Assembly (NCBI RefSeq): GCF_002443255.2
Contig: NW_019211460.1
Span: 29,112,481 to 29,176,480, forward strand
DNA from: Varroa destructor
Taxonomy: Eukaryota > Arthropoda > Arachnida > Mesostigmata > Varroidae
Reading direction: 5' to 3'
Length of the DNA stretch: 64,000 nt
Below are positions 50,075 to 61,952 of the stretch, piece after piece. The first letter of the stretch is position 1, and every line of letters starts with the position of its first letter. The notes under the pieces were generated by a model that saw only the letters and a list, made by a program, of their open reading frames with translations, had not been told where the DNA came from and did no database searches. Made by a program: the position numbers and the translations under genes.

Positions 50075-51960
50075 GTACCCACATGACGATCATGCCAAAA
50101 AGTTGTCGTAAGCATCATCTTGAGTGAAATGTCATCAATGACCAGTAGGACCTTTCTGTGCGTCGACTCATAGAAGTCGCGCGTTCCCAGCTAGTAACCA
50201 TAGGCTAGCTTGTTTATCAGGCAACGTACGCGCCATATTGTGGCTGTGTGCCTAAAGAGGATGCCGGGAAGTACGTGAAACATACACATAGTATGTGCGG
50301 TATTTATTCAGCTCGTAAAATGCCAGTACACTTCTGTGTGCCGTCTCTACGATGACCCAGTTTTTAGTACAGGCACGCAGTATTTAGCTGCCTCGATCAG
50401 AGTGGACTTGCGGTGATGATTTAGCTGGACTTGAATGTACACACAACGAAAATTAGTTCACAGAAGATGCGTATACATGTGTGATGGAAGCGGGACTGAG
50501 TTTGAATAGGTGATACTATACAAATAATATGCATGTTTTTCGGTACCATATGCTTATTGCGTTGCTATCATTTCGATGGATGTTTTCATTCGATCTGTTT
50601 CTTAGACAACTAAAGTTATCCTCGTACATCGTGCAGGTTCATGCTTGATGGGGGCAGCACATCTGTGATCCTTTTCTATCAATATCTACTACACACCAGA
50701 CATTGTTTCTGATTTAAATAAAAATATTGTTTAATTTAATTTACTTATACCTATTCTGTAGATGTGGTCACCGGTGCGAGCCCAGCAACGACGGCGCAAT
50801 GACGAGAAACGATGTTACGAAGTCTATGGCATAAAAACGTATTGAACATAACTATTGTAGGACATTAAGTGTGAATATCATGCTTATCAGGCTTATCAGT
50901 TATATCCAAGTTACTCTGGTGATATACAGGTAAAATGCACATTTCGTTCGTTTTGTCGGCAAAAAATTATCGACGCAGCGACGCACACTTCATCAAAAAT
51001 TTATCATTTTTAAGCAAACTGTCGCCTTATTATTATTATTTCAAGTTATTTTCAAGTTTCAACTATTTCATCATAGTCGAACTTCCCCGCGTAAGAAAGC
51101 CTGGCTTTCGGCCAATGCATCTAGCGTTGGATAGCGCCTTCCGCAAGATAGCCGACATTATATATCACCCAAACTTTTTCTACCCTGTTTATTAAAGAGG
51201 GACACTCAAACTGCCCTTCGAGTCACCACTAGAGAAAAATTACTAACTCTGACCAATAACTAAGCCGCAATCGCTTACAATCCCTCTAGGCAGGCCCCGC
51301 TTGGATTTGCCTTCCCTTAATAACCTTGTTCCTGGCACTGCCTGTTCCTAATCGTACCGCCTAATTAAAATCGGCTTTGCTCTCTACAAAGAAACGCTGC
51401 CTAGTAGTACTTTCTATGTACGCTGCATTCTACTCCCGATCGGTGCTCACAATATCCATAGTAGATTTGATCAATCAAAAGCAGACCTCCAAACGCTGAA
51501 CATTAGGTCTACATGGATGTTACTGCTTGGCCCATCGATGGAGAAATCAGACCGAATCCAGTATACCCTGCTGCACTCCGAGTTCCGTCGAGTGGACGAC
51601 TCGCGAGGTCTGCGACGACGGATGCTCAGCAAAAGGGCATAAAAAATTATCCGGATCGAGCATAGAACTGTAAGGATTGCAGGTTTGAATAGAGACTGAG
51701 GGAGTGCGACAAATAAAAGTAGAAACGAGAACATAATGGAAAAAAAGACCGACATAAAAAATAACTGGCTTCATACGTTCGCTGCAATAACCATTAGACG
51801 TTGGATAAATAAAACAGAAGACAACGGGAGATAGAGCTACGGAAGAGACCACGGTAAGAGCTTACTTTTGTGTACGCGATTTGCGGATTCTGTTTTAGTT
51901 GGAATTAACGATGACTAATCGTTCGATTTCCGAGCGACAAGTCAAAAGGCACCAAAGCTA

Positions 51961-51992
<32 letters not shown>
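51961..51992 (+). repeat. GCTG tetranucleotide microsatellite
   Basis: Eight perfect GCTG units. Confidence 0.95.
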
Positions 51993-52477
51993 TCTGTAAC
52001 TTCGAATCCAATGAACCTGACTCTGCAGGGGGAAAATGTTCGATGTGATCTTTTGATCCGGCGATGAGGGTGACCGCTATTAGAAAAAATCTGCCAGCAC
52101 GAAATGCATATAGTACTATTGATAAATTATATGTCAGGATTTAGTATAGAGAGTATGGGTGGCGGAGATGTGATGGCTGAGTAGTTAAGCCAGAACGAGT
52201 GGTAAAATGGGCGGGGAGTAACGAACGAGGCCAGCCAGTAGCTACGGTGAATTGAATCATCGCTTACGTTATAACAGTGACGAGTGTAACGTAGGTTCAC
52301 TTTTTTACAATCTATGGTGGATCCCACAGTGAAGCATTGATTGGCTTGAGATTGATGAGGCTCCGATGTTGTTAGCAGCTGGTCGAGCATTTCGTAATGA
52401 GTAGACATCGACTTTCGCGTACTGAGTGAGTCTTCGGGGTATACCTAATCGGTATCTTTTTCCACTTGTTTGTTCAG

Positions 52478-52655
52478 TGTAAAACTGTCGTTGTCGTAAA
52501 CACGCTACACGCAATGACAATCCCAATAAAAATCTTTGTGGTTATGAGCATAGAAACCCTTGAACTAGAAAAAGATGCGTTCGAAAAGTTCTTCGGTACA
52601 TGTCGTAGGATCGGCGGAAAGTTCATAACGGCGACGGAAACAGGCAACGGCGCGA
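52478..52655 (+). CDS. candidate internal exon with good splice sites
   Basis: The acceptor has an almost pure pyrimidine tract (TATCTTTTTCCACTTGTTTGTTCAG) and the donor is GCGCGA/GTGAGT. The 178 bases are open in the frame that starts at the acceptor (phase 0 to phase 1). After a hydrophobic beta-like stretch (MTIPIKIFVVMSIETLELEK) comes AFEKFFGTCRRIGGKFITAT and ETGNGA. This alternation of hydrophobic and charged residues suits a folded domain, but I do not recognise it. It is one of the two best splice-bounded exons seen. Phase does not join directly to the candidate at 54802. Confidence 0.4.
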
Positions 52656-52833
52656 GTGAGTAGAAAAAAATATTTCTTTTGCCTTTCATAGGAAATAAAC
52701 CCTGCGTAAAAAAATAAGGTTCTGAAAAGACTGAAAAGAATAATTAGTGCCAGTCGATCTACTACGCTGTCATAGCTTTCTTTTTTGGCTTTACCGGTCG
52801 GCCCAATTAGGTTAAATTTAGGCGTTAATATGC

Positions 52834-52849
52834 ATATATATATATATAT
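52834..52849. repeat. TA microsatellite
   Basis: Eight AT units. Confidence 0.9.
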
Positions 52850-52988
52850 GGGGTACTACGTAGATTGCTTCTCATTAGAGTGTGCAGTTTCTTTGTTCGC
52901 CTATTGACCGGGTTGAAGGAAAATCAGCTCGCGTCGACAGAATAAAAAAATTTTCGTATTCGAGCTATTATGGTTTTTGGCCACACAT

Positions 52989-53207
52989 TTAGGTGAATAT
53001 GAAGTTTCGTCTGGTTAAAATTTGATGACTGCCATCTTCAATCGTTTGGAAGAGTGGTTGAGGCCTTGCGGACCGGGGACGCGTCGTGACATTCGCACAC
53101 ATCGTAGAACGATGGAAGGTCGTAACAATGGCCCCGTGCATGCTGGCCAGCAGTCGAACTTTGATAAAATCCACTTCTGTTTCAGATGCCTAATTATCAA
53201 ATACGAA
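52989..53207. CDS. coding-like segment, strand unresolved
   Basis: Both strands carry open, protein-like frames over the same bases. On minus, from about 53190 to TAA at 52989, it includes EVDFIKVRLLASMHGAIVTT and PLFQTIEDGSHQIL. On plus, from ATG at 53022, it includes MTAIFNRLEEWLRPCGPGTR. At most one is real. No splice site or motif decides between them. Confidence 0.2.
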
Positions 53208-53226
53208 TAAATTACTATACACACTA

Positions 53227-53256
53227 CTATATACTACAATGCTATATACTACAATG
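53227..53256 (+). repeat. 15-base tandem duplication
   Basis: CTATATACTACAATG occurs twice, head to tail. Confidence 0.9.
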
Positions 53257-53968
53257 TTGCACCGGACAATCTAAGTATAAAGTAAATAGTAATTGTGAGT
53301 AAAATTTCTCTCCGTCGTGTGGAACAAATCAAAGCCGCACTTTATTTAGTTATTATATATATGTTTCGACTATTCTATGTTGAAAGTTCGCTCGGCTAAA
53401 CAGTCGAAGATCTCTTGCTTTTGCCAATGCCATTCTAAATAGCTTGCAGATCGAGTTCCGCTTTGAGGACAGATTCAACAGCGCTTGTCGACACTGAACA
53501 GGGTATCGTGTCAAATAGATAAGCCGACATGACAGCGGCAATTTGTTTTCTCGCAAACCGTACGCCGCCTACAGGTATCCAGTGTGGCTCTGTCTGGCCT
53601 GCCTAGCAGATCGATAGGCTTATCGGAACTTTCGGAAACATCTCGTCCTTAGATTCTTAGCAGAACATGGCACAATTCAGGGGGATCCAAATGTGACGTA
53701 CGTATTAAATCTTTGTGGGTCAGTTGTGAACATGTGTCGAGGTTTGACCTTTGAGGTGCCCAGTAAAACATGCCTCGCGCTCATACGTCTCAGCTGATTG
53801 CTGAACGCAATTACTTGGTATTCATACCAGTCAGACTGTTTGAAACTGACAAGGTCAAACTTTTCATTCATATTGAACACGCGGGCAAGGAGCACGTAAA
53901 TTCGAACCTAATGAAGATCGGTGTCTTTGTGTGACTGAGTCGGAACAAGTTTCCTGGACGAAATATAC

Positions 53969-54023
53969 CGAAATATGCTTTACAGCAGACGTTATACAAA
54001 CGTCTGCTGTAAAGCACATTTCG
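53969..54023. repeat. inverted repeat, 25-base arms, 5-base loop
   Basis: CGAAATATGCTTTACAGCAG... (53969-53993) pairs with 53999-54023 with one mismatch, leaving a 5-base spacer. Transcribed, it would be a nearly perfect hairpin. Confidence 0.95.
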
Positions 54024-54801
54024 AAAACTATCCGATTCTAGTAAAAACGATTCATGTTATCATCTCATTCTAATTAAATGCTGCCGTTTAGTTAAAATTC
54101 ATAATGTGTTTTTATTGTTTTTCGCAGTGCCCCCTGAGGTCTCAGTTGAGTCAAATGTCAATGTAATACTAACTAAATCAAGACAATCAAACAGACTGAC
54201 GTTGAAATACGCTTAGTAGTGTTTGTTATGCACTCACAGAAGCCGAAAATAAGTAGCGCAGAAGTTCTAGTAGTTTAGCGTCTCAATGATACAAGAGTGT
54301 CGTCTTGACAACAAGTGAGAAGAGATGTCTATGCTAGATGGGTAATGTAATTTCAACGGCTATTAGGGACGTCGTAAAGATTCGGCTGTCTTTTTAATCA
54401 AGCAGAACCGAGCGCGCTTTGTTCAGACTTGAATAAACCCGAAATAGCGCTTACACTTCAGCCGACGAAGCAGCAGCTTGTCCCCAGATAAAAACAGAGC
54501 GTTGAAGAAACCATCAAACATCGGACGCTTTTCGGCCCTCTCAGTCGCTTCTGATCTTTTCCATACCCTAAGGTTACTTTGAGGAAGGTGGCCCTGGACC
54601 AGTAAGCTTCAGCTTCCCGCCTGCCTTTGTCTCACAAAGTGCATTCACTGAACGAACTCACTGAGCATGTCTTCTGTTTCGAAACGGGTCCGGGCCCGGC
54701 GGTTGTTTCACATCGAGTGTTTCGTCTGCATTTGCTTGGGGACCGACAGTGTTCTAGCAAACTCATTTTCTGACGTGCCTCGCCTGCTCTTCGATTGATA
54801 G

Positions 54802-54885
54802 CCTTGGTTGTATCAACGTTATTTGCCAGACGCTGCAACGGGCATTGGAGTGCTCGACAGACAACGAGCGAATGCCATCGTTGAG
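54802..54885 (+). CDS. candidate internal exon with good splice sites
   Basis: A pyrimidine-rich acceptor (CTCGCCTGCTCTTCGATTGATAG) and a consensus donor (GTTGAG/GTGAGT) bound 84 bases, 28 codons, in phase 0 at both ends. The peptide reads PWLYQRYLPDAATGIGVLD and ends ANAIVE. One alternative frame is also open through the exon, and the third is closed by a TGA just before the donor. Family unknown. Joining it directly to the exon at 52478 (which ends in phase 1) would create a stop, so at least one exon would lie between them if they share a gene. Confidence 0.4.
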
Positions 54886-55753
54886 GTGAGTATACGACCA
54901 CAAATAACTAGTAAGCATAGCTGTTCAGGTGGACGAAGTAGTGGACTACCGTGTCCCCACATCCTGTATACCTAGCAGACGCCAGTGAAAGCGGCAACAA
55001 AAACCCGGACTAGAACGGTATGATCATCTACTGAGCGGATCGTATTCGTAAGGCCACGATGCTATCTACTAACAGCTAGAACATTACACACATACTTTAT
55101 AAAGCCTGTAAATGGTTGTTTGTTTAGAAAAGTATTACAGCTTGAAGCACGCAGAAACAACTAGCTAGCGCGGCAAGATGTCACTGCTCAGAAACCGTGC
55201 CGGGTTCTGTTTTTGTCGAACGAGGCTTGTCGATGCACAGTCCTTTGCATGGGCATGCATGTAATAAGCCTTTGTTACTTTCGCTGTTTGAAACGACGGC
55301 AAATCGTATCACTACAGTTGACTCGGCCCATTCCTCTTCTACCGATGTTGACGCAACACCACACTAGCGCTAAATAGCATTTAGCGCCCAGTTCGGAACT
55401 TCAACTACATAACAACAGCAATAAGTATGAGAAGAAGGACCGCAACGGGGATAAAATGGCTCTTGCGTGACTGCCGATCATGACAGCGAGCGGTCGTTGG
55501 CTATTGGCTAGGCAGTCGAGAAGTGGCGGACGGCTGAGGTAAATAAACTGAAAACAAGCTATACTGCAGGACATGCATTGGGAGATTGGGAAACCGTTTC
55601 AGGTCACAAAAGCCACAGTGGCAATGCCAAAAGCAACAGGCCAATCAGCACAATATCGTAGCCTTCTTCGTTTGTGCAAAGTTGCAATCGACGAAGGTAA
55701 ATGGCCCGCCAGCAGGAGGATTCAATGGTTAAGGCAGGCGCGTAACTTTTCTG

Positions 55754-55758
<5 letters not shown>

Positions 55759-55785
<27 letters not shown>
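55759..55785. repeat. TA microsatellite
   Basis: Uninterrupted AT run of 27 bases. Confidence 0.95.
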
Positions 55786-57268
55786 GGTATATGCTTTTCA
55801 TTGCATGTGATTGCCGAGAATCGATAATTTACCACGATAGTTGCGGTGACTTGAGAGGAAGGCCATAGAAGTATCTAGGTATCTTGAAAGATACCTTAAG
55901 AAGCGGTCGCCAAAATGCGGCACATAAGAGGGTAATATAAAACGGTTCGCGATAACAGGAAACTTTCGAAAGAGTCGTTTGTTACACGAAGGTCCTTACT
56001 AGTGTGTATGAAGAATATATATTATTTTTTTCAACAACTGATACGCGATAAGGTTTAAACCTATGCTACGAGCGTAAAGTCTTTTCCATTTAGTTCGTCT
56101 ATTTCTTCCGGGAAGTGGAAAAGTAATCAGACCGACAGAAATCACCACCGTGTAAACAACCTACATTTTGCCTATACAAATGCAGGTTCAAATAAGACCG
56201 TATAAGATAACGCACTAATAATAAAGAACTTGCTGGGCAAAATTCTTTACTACCAAACATCACTTCACTGGTGTCTACAACAAGCACTCATCATATCAAT
56301 TTCGATCACGTAGTACGGTTGTACACCTGTTCGAGACATGATATAAATCAGTATCTTATACGTTAATCTGAAATTGGTTAGACATCGGTGGCCCGGGGTT
56401 TTGTTTGGCGCCGCTATTTTGCCAACCCTCGAACTTGACGGTCAATCAGTTGTGTATCCGTGTACGCGTGCAGAAGTTGGTAGAGGGCGCTCCGTCCTTT
56501 GAAGACGATAGCGTCTCGTCCACTACCGTCTGAATAGTTTGTATCGTCGCCCTCTGATGTTTAACAAATGAAGTCATACTAATTATAGATACTATATAGT
56601 GAAAATATAAGCGCGGCAAAAGCAAGCCTCGTGAACTGGTATCATAATAGATACTGCTATTTGTTTTATAAGCATTGTTTTTTATACTTCAGAATACCTG
56701 TTGTTGGTACGCAAATCTGCTTCGACATAGTAATTATACATAGCTGCCTTCATGACATGTTCTTGTAATGCGTTTGTTTTCATCAGAAAACGTTACTGAC
56801 GATGACTAACGTATGGGACTATATTGATGTACGACACAAACAGACCTACGCCCCATAGCGATCTTGTAGTGACACATCTTACCGAGCTGAACCAAATGTT
56901 AAGTAAAGGAAGCCAATGTGTGACTGGGTTTAAGCTTGACACAATCCGACGGTGACATGAACTAGGTATATATGATCGCTTGTAAAACTCATGCCATTGA
57001 TGTCCCTGCTCCTCGGTCGACGACGATCCGGGCACATAATGGCAGAATTCTATTTCCGATTTCGATCACGAGCTGTCGGTAGACAATAATTCGAAACTAT
57101 TGGAGATAAGCCAGAATAATGGAAAGAAGGATCCTAAGGCGAGCTTTTCGCGTCAACCTGTCTCGCGTAGCGCTCAAATCAGCGCTGGTGGAAATGAATA
57201 CTCGAAGAACAATTACGCCCATCATGGACGATGATAAATACAGAAAGAGTACAGCTGTACATAGTTGA

Positions 57269-57317
57269 CGTTTGTTGTTGTGACACGCTGTTGCCCAGCG
57301 TGTCACAACAACAAACG
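57269..57317. repeat. inverted repeat, 22-base perfect arms, 5-base loop
   Basis: CGTTTGTTGTTGTGACACGC... (57269-57290) is exactly complementary to 57296-57317 around the spacer TTGCC. Confidence 0.97.
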
Positions 57318-60300
57318 CTCATTATAAACATCAGCAACAGACTATCTGGCTCTTAGCGATGCCCTTATGCGCACATGCACGATTGTTTTTTTTTACGATT
57401 TACATGCATGTATCAGACCATGCGTCCACGAACGTGTCCAGAAAATACAAATGTGACGATGGACATCCGGTGAAAGCCAACAGTTGGTTTTACTCTGCAA
57501 TTATTTGCTACTGACAAATAATTGTGCCCGTATATCTATATTTGTACATGTGTGCTTAATAAATGCATTCATCTGGAAAAGTGATTAAACAGAAACCCAT
57601 ATATGTATTGTTTATCAGTTTGTTTCTAGTCAGGTCGACCCGGCTATCTGGAGGGGGTGTCGGACAAAAAGTTTACAGATATCATGTTATAGTAGCATTG
57701 AACATAATGATATGGTAAAGATATGTACGTATTTTTGTGTATGCATTGGCCTAGGTGTTTGGCGTTGTCATGTCCAGGTCTGACTTGCGATAGCTTCATG
57801 CTCATCTCGGCAAAACGAGACTTACAATATATAATGGTATATAATATATACACAGGTCAATGTCGCGATCCTAACGGCCAATTTTAAGAGTAACATCCGT
57901 ATTTGGAATCGTTCAATGAAGTGATGCCTTTATCGTCGGAGGAAGTGCGTAAAGAGTGAAGCATTTATCTGTTTGTATTCGTTGGATGAAGGTTTTTGCC
58001 TACTTAGTACTACCTGCGTTAAAAAGTTAGACAAAGAATACCAGTTATTATTGTTATCATTGTTACTTTATTGATACATTGTGTGTCATTACAGTGTCAT
58101 CATCAAAGCCGTATTTCGATTGATTCTATCATGGAACGAAATCATTATTTAAATAACAGTAATTTACACAGAAAGCACGCAAATTTCTACTTCCTCACCA
58201 TTTTTATAGGCCTTTTTTAGCGTTAACAATATTTGGGCTATTTCAAGCTCAGGTCGAAGGTGTTAAAATGGTAGCAGGTTACGCCTCCATTGCGATATGG
58301 TGGGCCGTTTAAACATCCAAAATAAACACCTTTACTCATCGTTAAGAAGAAAATACGCTCTGACTAAAAAGGAGAAGTTCAGCGAGGATCACGTGCATTT
58401 AAAGCACGCTATGTGATCTGCAGCCGTGCGAAATAGAATGACGTGGTCGGCTATGAACCTTTTTCCCTTCTCGCTGACTTGAGCGGCAATAAGTAGTATT
58501 GCTATAGAACACAGCATAAATGCGCGGTAACCCTAGATGCGAGACAGGGACGTTGAGTCACGGAACGACCCTGCTGGGACCTATTGCATAGTGTACCTTG
58601 GACTCTATTCAACGACCTGATCCGCCAGCCCGATTAGGCGCGAGCTGAACGGTAGCGATCAGTGTTTTGAACCAGTAATGTTCCACCTCTGAAAAGATGA
58701 CATGATGTATATTTACATTCATCGCATACGAAATGGCCAGTACACACTGCTAGCCAGTGTCTTTGAATGCCTTTAAGAGAGAGCAGGCAGACTTGTGGTC
58801 CATGAAACCGCAGTAGCTTTCAGAAGCTAGCAGCTAAGCAATAATCTATTCACATCGAATATATCGTCTACAGGAAGCCTGTGGATGCGACCGACCCAGG
58901 CAGTCAACCTAGCAAGAAAAAAATGCCAAACTGCTGAGAACGTAACGATTAATTGCTGAAAATCACGCGAGCAAGAAAAAAAAAAAAGATAATTTCCGAT
59001 AAGTTTGAACTTTACAACAAAATGATCGAATGCAATAAAGCGCGAGAACCACGAGTGTATCTGTACTGGAGCAGTTTTATGGTTGGCGTCATCAAATTGC
59101 TACAGTGGCAGTTATCGTACGAGGACAATTCTAGTTATTCTAACTTGCACCATGGAACGTCTCTGTCTGTATGCTTCTGTCTGATTCTGATTAAGTGTCA
59201 AGCACAACCCTCCAGATTTGGAGAGTGCACAAATGAAAAACAGTGTTACTTAGCGGGGTGACCATGACCACCAAAGCTACGCACATATACATGGAGATGT
59301 AATGAAAACAATATCGCGCGTTGGAAACACGAAGCGTCTTTTGAAAGTTTACGGGCGTTTATCAGTGAAAAAGTCGTAAGACATAAATACGAAGATATTA
59401 TGAACATAGACTATATATATGTTCGTTTCATGATGCCAGTATGTCATTATGTACTTCCTCATACTTGTCATTATTGCTACCCGCTTTTAGTTCCCAGAGG
59501 AAGTGCCATACAGGTACGAGTGTGTTATCGTAGTGCTCTTTAAACCTATGGTATAAGAAGAAAGAAAATAATATGTACCTTTGATCATATTTGCTTTGAG
59601 ACGAAGATGGAACTATTTCGATACAGTCTCCATTTCTAATTTTAATTAACATGCTACAACATTATATACACTGTTTTTGACTGCCTGTTGCCCTGCCTTG
59701 TGCAGAACGCATCCATAACGGTGTTCGTTCATTTGGTTAAGTTGAGAGATGGAAAAAAAGTTCAGAGATGCTATATACGGTTTGCATAAACAACATACTA
59801 CTCAGTGTTTTAACAGTATATAGTTTTTTTCGTTGAAGAACGTGTGATTCACTAGCAATATCTATATTGGATCTGTTTTAATATCGCCAGTTTATGTAGA
59901 ACGAACCGCTTAGATAATGAACGCGTCCTCTCTCGCACAGACAGTAAAATCTACATGAAAATAGATGATCCTATATCGAACACGATAGCAGGTAGGAGAC
60001 CTGTAATACTAGATAGCAAAATGATGATTTAACGAACTCACTCGGTGAGTGCGTTTGGTGACTCACACATATTTCGCGTGAGCTCCACTGGACTTCTGGC
60101 CATATATTTGGTAAGCCATAGCACAAACAACATCTGTAGCCGCGGGGTATCGAACTACTTCAACAAATTTTAGGGGCGTCTCTGTGCAAATATGGTTTCA
60201 TTGCGTCCTAAACGAGGACGCGGAAATATCTGTTTGCCATTCGGAAGTTAGAGATGTAATCGTACGCTTTGACGTTTTTGAAAATATCGAGCAGTGAAAA

Positions 60301-60636
60301 ATCTAACCATGGTGCATATATCTGCAAAATATATGTCTTCATAGTTAGCGGCCTTATCGTTCTTCGAAAAGCGCTCAATTTCGCCTGCTTACTTTGCAAA
60401 GTTACGTTTCATATTTCTCTATCACATATCTCGTTGGAGCTGGTTCAAGCCGTGACGATTGCCTTCTTCTTCTGCATAAAACATGAGGTAAAATAAAAGA
60501 AAATATTCACTTAGCAGACCCTGTTGTTTTTGTTTACTATGATACAAGAGTATTATTTTCTGTTCTATCCCAAGCGGTCCTGTAGAGATTGTTATGCATT
60601 AGTACAAAATACCTTTCAAGTAGATGAGGTCAACAA

Positions 60637-60936
60637 ATGTATATGTACGTATATAGGAAATTGCATCTGCGTGCAATGTCCCCTATCGAATCATTCATGA
60701 CTCGCGTGGTTGACCCTTATCCTTATGCTGAATTGAGCATATGTGCGTCGATTTCGATACTACACGAGTCGGCTTTATGTGGGAATATGTCTGCCAATGC
60801 CTCCGATGTTAGTGGGGATTCTGGCAGAGAGAAACATTTTTCACGTCAGCGAAAATACAGTAGCAAACTGAAAGGTCATCTACAAGAACAATTTCGGTTG
60901 AGAGCTCCTCGAGGACCAGCCGTCATCGTAACTTAA
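60637..60936 (+). CDS. hypothetical open frame, 99 residues
   Basis: An ATG frame with TAA at 60934-60936. The second half is protein-like: ANASDVSGDSGREKHFSRQR then KYSSKLKGHLQEQFRLRAPR. A second plus frame in the same segment (from a TGA near 60735) reads hydrophobically and is also open for about 45 codons. No motif is seen. It lies 135 bases upstream of the better-supported terminal exon and could be part of the same gene. Confidence 0.25.
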   Translation: MYMYVYRKLHLRAMSPIESFMTRVVDPYPYAELSICASISILHESALCGNMSANASDVSGDSGREKHFSRQRKYSSKLKGHLQEQFRLRAPRGPAVIVT

Positions 60937-61070
60937 GGAAATACTCTCCTGGATTCTATAGATGTTTCGGTTTCAGTAATGACGATATTTAATCGTCGTG
61001 AGCTTCAGACTCAAACCTATGCTACTTTCTCGTTGTTGACAATTCGACATCATAACTTGGGATCCACTAG

Positions 61071-61259
61071 GACCAGCCAGTGTCTTCTATGCGGCCTTCC
61101 TCCGTTCATGAACAGGAGCAGATCTTTGGACAAAGACGCGCCTTCGCTACCGGCGATTGGCTACCAGTCCCGCCTCCGGCCGGCGCTCCAGACTATAACA
61201 GCTTGCAAAAGGCCCCTAATGCATCAGTCATTAAATCGTACACTCAATTTACGTACTGA
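61071..61259 (+). CDS. candidate terminal exon, Pro-rich tail
   Basis: After an AG acceptor at 61069-61070 (TTTCTCGTTG...GATCCACTAG) a 62-codon frame runs to TGA at 61257-61259. It reads SSVHEQEQIFGQRRAFATGD, then WLPVPPPAGAPDYNSLQKAP, and ends SYTQFTY. Its amino-acid make-up is more protein-like than the overlapping ATG frame at 60979-61296. A Pro/Tyr-containing C-terminal tail would suit a cytoplasmic tail or adaptor-binding segment, but this is inference. GTACAC or GTACTG inside the last codons could alternatively act as donors to the next candidate exon. Confidence 0.35.
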   Translation, partial: DQPVSSMRPSSVHEQEQIFGQRRAFATGDWLPVPPPAGAPDYNSLQKAPNASVIKSYTQFTY

Positions 61260-61309
61260 CACTTCGGCATTCCTCGCATCTTATACACCAAGATGACGTA
61301 GCTGTTCAG

Positions 61310-61406
61310 TACACATATGTACAGCGTTGCGTATATCTCTGATGGACTCGTTGAGGCGTCGCAGACGCAAAGGCACGTCCCGACAGCCTGAAGAGAGACC
61401 GACGAG
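61310..61406 (+). CDS. candidate exon, Arg-rich
   Basis: Acceptor GACGTAGCTGTTCAG/T and donor GACGAG/GTAAAG. One open frame ends MDSLRRRRRKGTSRQPEERP. The exon is in phase 1 at its start and phase 2 at its end. It neither joins in phase to the acidic segment 53 bases downstream nor needs to. The basic run could be a nuclear localisation signal. Confidence 0.2.
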
Positions 61407-61459
61407 GTAAAGAAACGACTTAGAAAGAAAGGAAACAGGCTGAGCTTGGGCTTTAAAAG

Positions 61460-61639
61460 AACGAGACTACGAAGTATAAAAACGATAATAATAATAATAG
61501 TAATGATAGTGAAGATGTCGAGGAAGCTGATGCGGAGACGCTGACCGCGACTACCAGTGGCGATGGCTGCGTCAGCGACGAACTTCACTCCCATCGTGAG
61601 CTATTCGTGGAAGGCCAACCCGGTTCTCGAGCCCAGTAG
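61460..61639 (+). CDS. candidate terminal exon, acidic
   Basis: The frame is open from a TAA near 61454 to TAG at 61637-61639, 59 codons. An AAT repeat gives NDNNNNSNDSED, followed by VEEADAETLTATTSGDG and ELFVEGQPGSRAQ at the end. Asn/Asp-rich low complexity followed by an acidic tail is typical of real C-termini. AATAAA lies at about 61986. The acceptor (GGGCTTTAAAAG) is weak. The antisense 116-codon frame over the same bases reads as poly-Ile from the repeat and is judged a shadow. Confidence 0.3.
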   Translation, partial: NETTKYKNDNNNNSNDSEDVEEADAETLTATTSGDGCVSDELHSHRELFVEGQPGSRAQ

Positions 61640-61904
61640 CCGGTTTGGCCTGCCCTTCTGCTGTCTCCCGCTAGGTGTTTGATCACAACTACGTAGTGCA
61701 ACGGGTCGACGTACATGTGTCGCGCCGTGTATCAGCACAAATAAGGCTAGCATAATCATCAAAAATATGTGCTAACTTTTATCAGAACCAATCTAAGGAC
61801 CAGTGGTCGCATGGCTACAAGCGAATGTTGTGGTCATGTTAATCACGTACCTTTACTGTAGGAGCCGATACGGGAAACATCCGAAGAGGGCGACAGAAGC
61901 TTGC

Positions 61905-61952
61905 TAGCTTCGAACCAGCGCCAGACGAAAACGTAACTTCGTACCTCAGCAA
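61905..61952 (-). repeat. tRNA-like head, probable SINE (shortened)
   Basis: On the minus strand TTGCTGAGGTAC (A box) is followed by GTTACGTTTTCGTCTGGCGC and TGGTTCGAAGC (B box). It shares ACGTTTTCGTCTG with the copy at 1175 (12 of 13 bases). About ten bases are missing before the B box relative to that copy. Confidence 0.35.

Larger units (their letters stand above)
54886..60636. other. stretch without a supported gene
   Basis: It holds a TA microsatellite (55759), a 20-base quasi-palindrome AGGTATCTT-GA-AAGATACCT (55878-55897), and an inverted repeat (57269). A 10-base-arm hairpin lies at 57498-57524. Open frames of 60-84 codons are unsupported. Confidence 0.5.

Noticed and set aside
53969..54023. 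microRNA precursor
   Set aside because: 5-base loop and almost perfect stem; no flanking lower stem. Kept only as an inverted repeat.
61244..61594. 116-codon minus-strand frame with a poly-Ile membrane-like stretch
   Set aside because: The Ile run is the translation of an AAT microsatellite; the plus strand reads as a better acidic coding tail.
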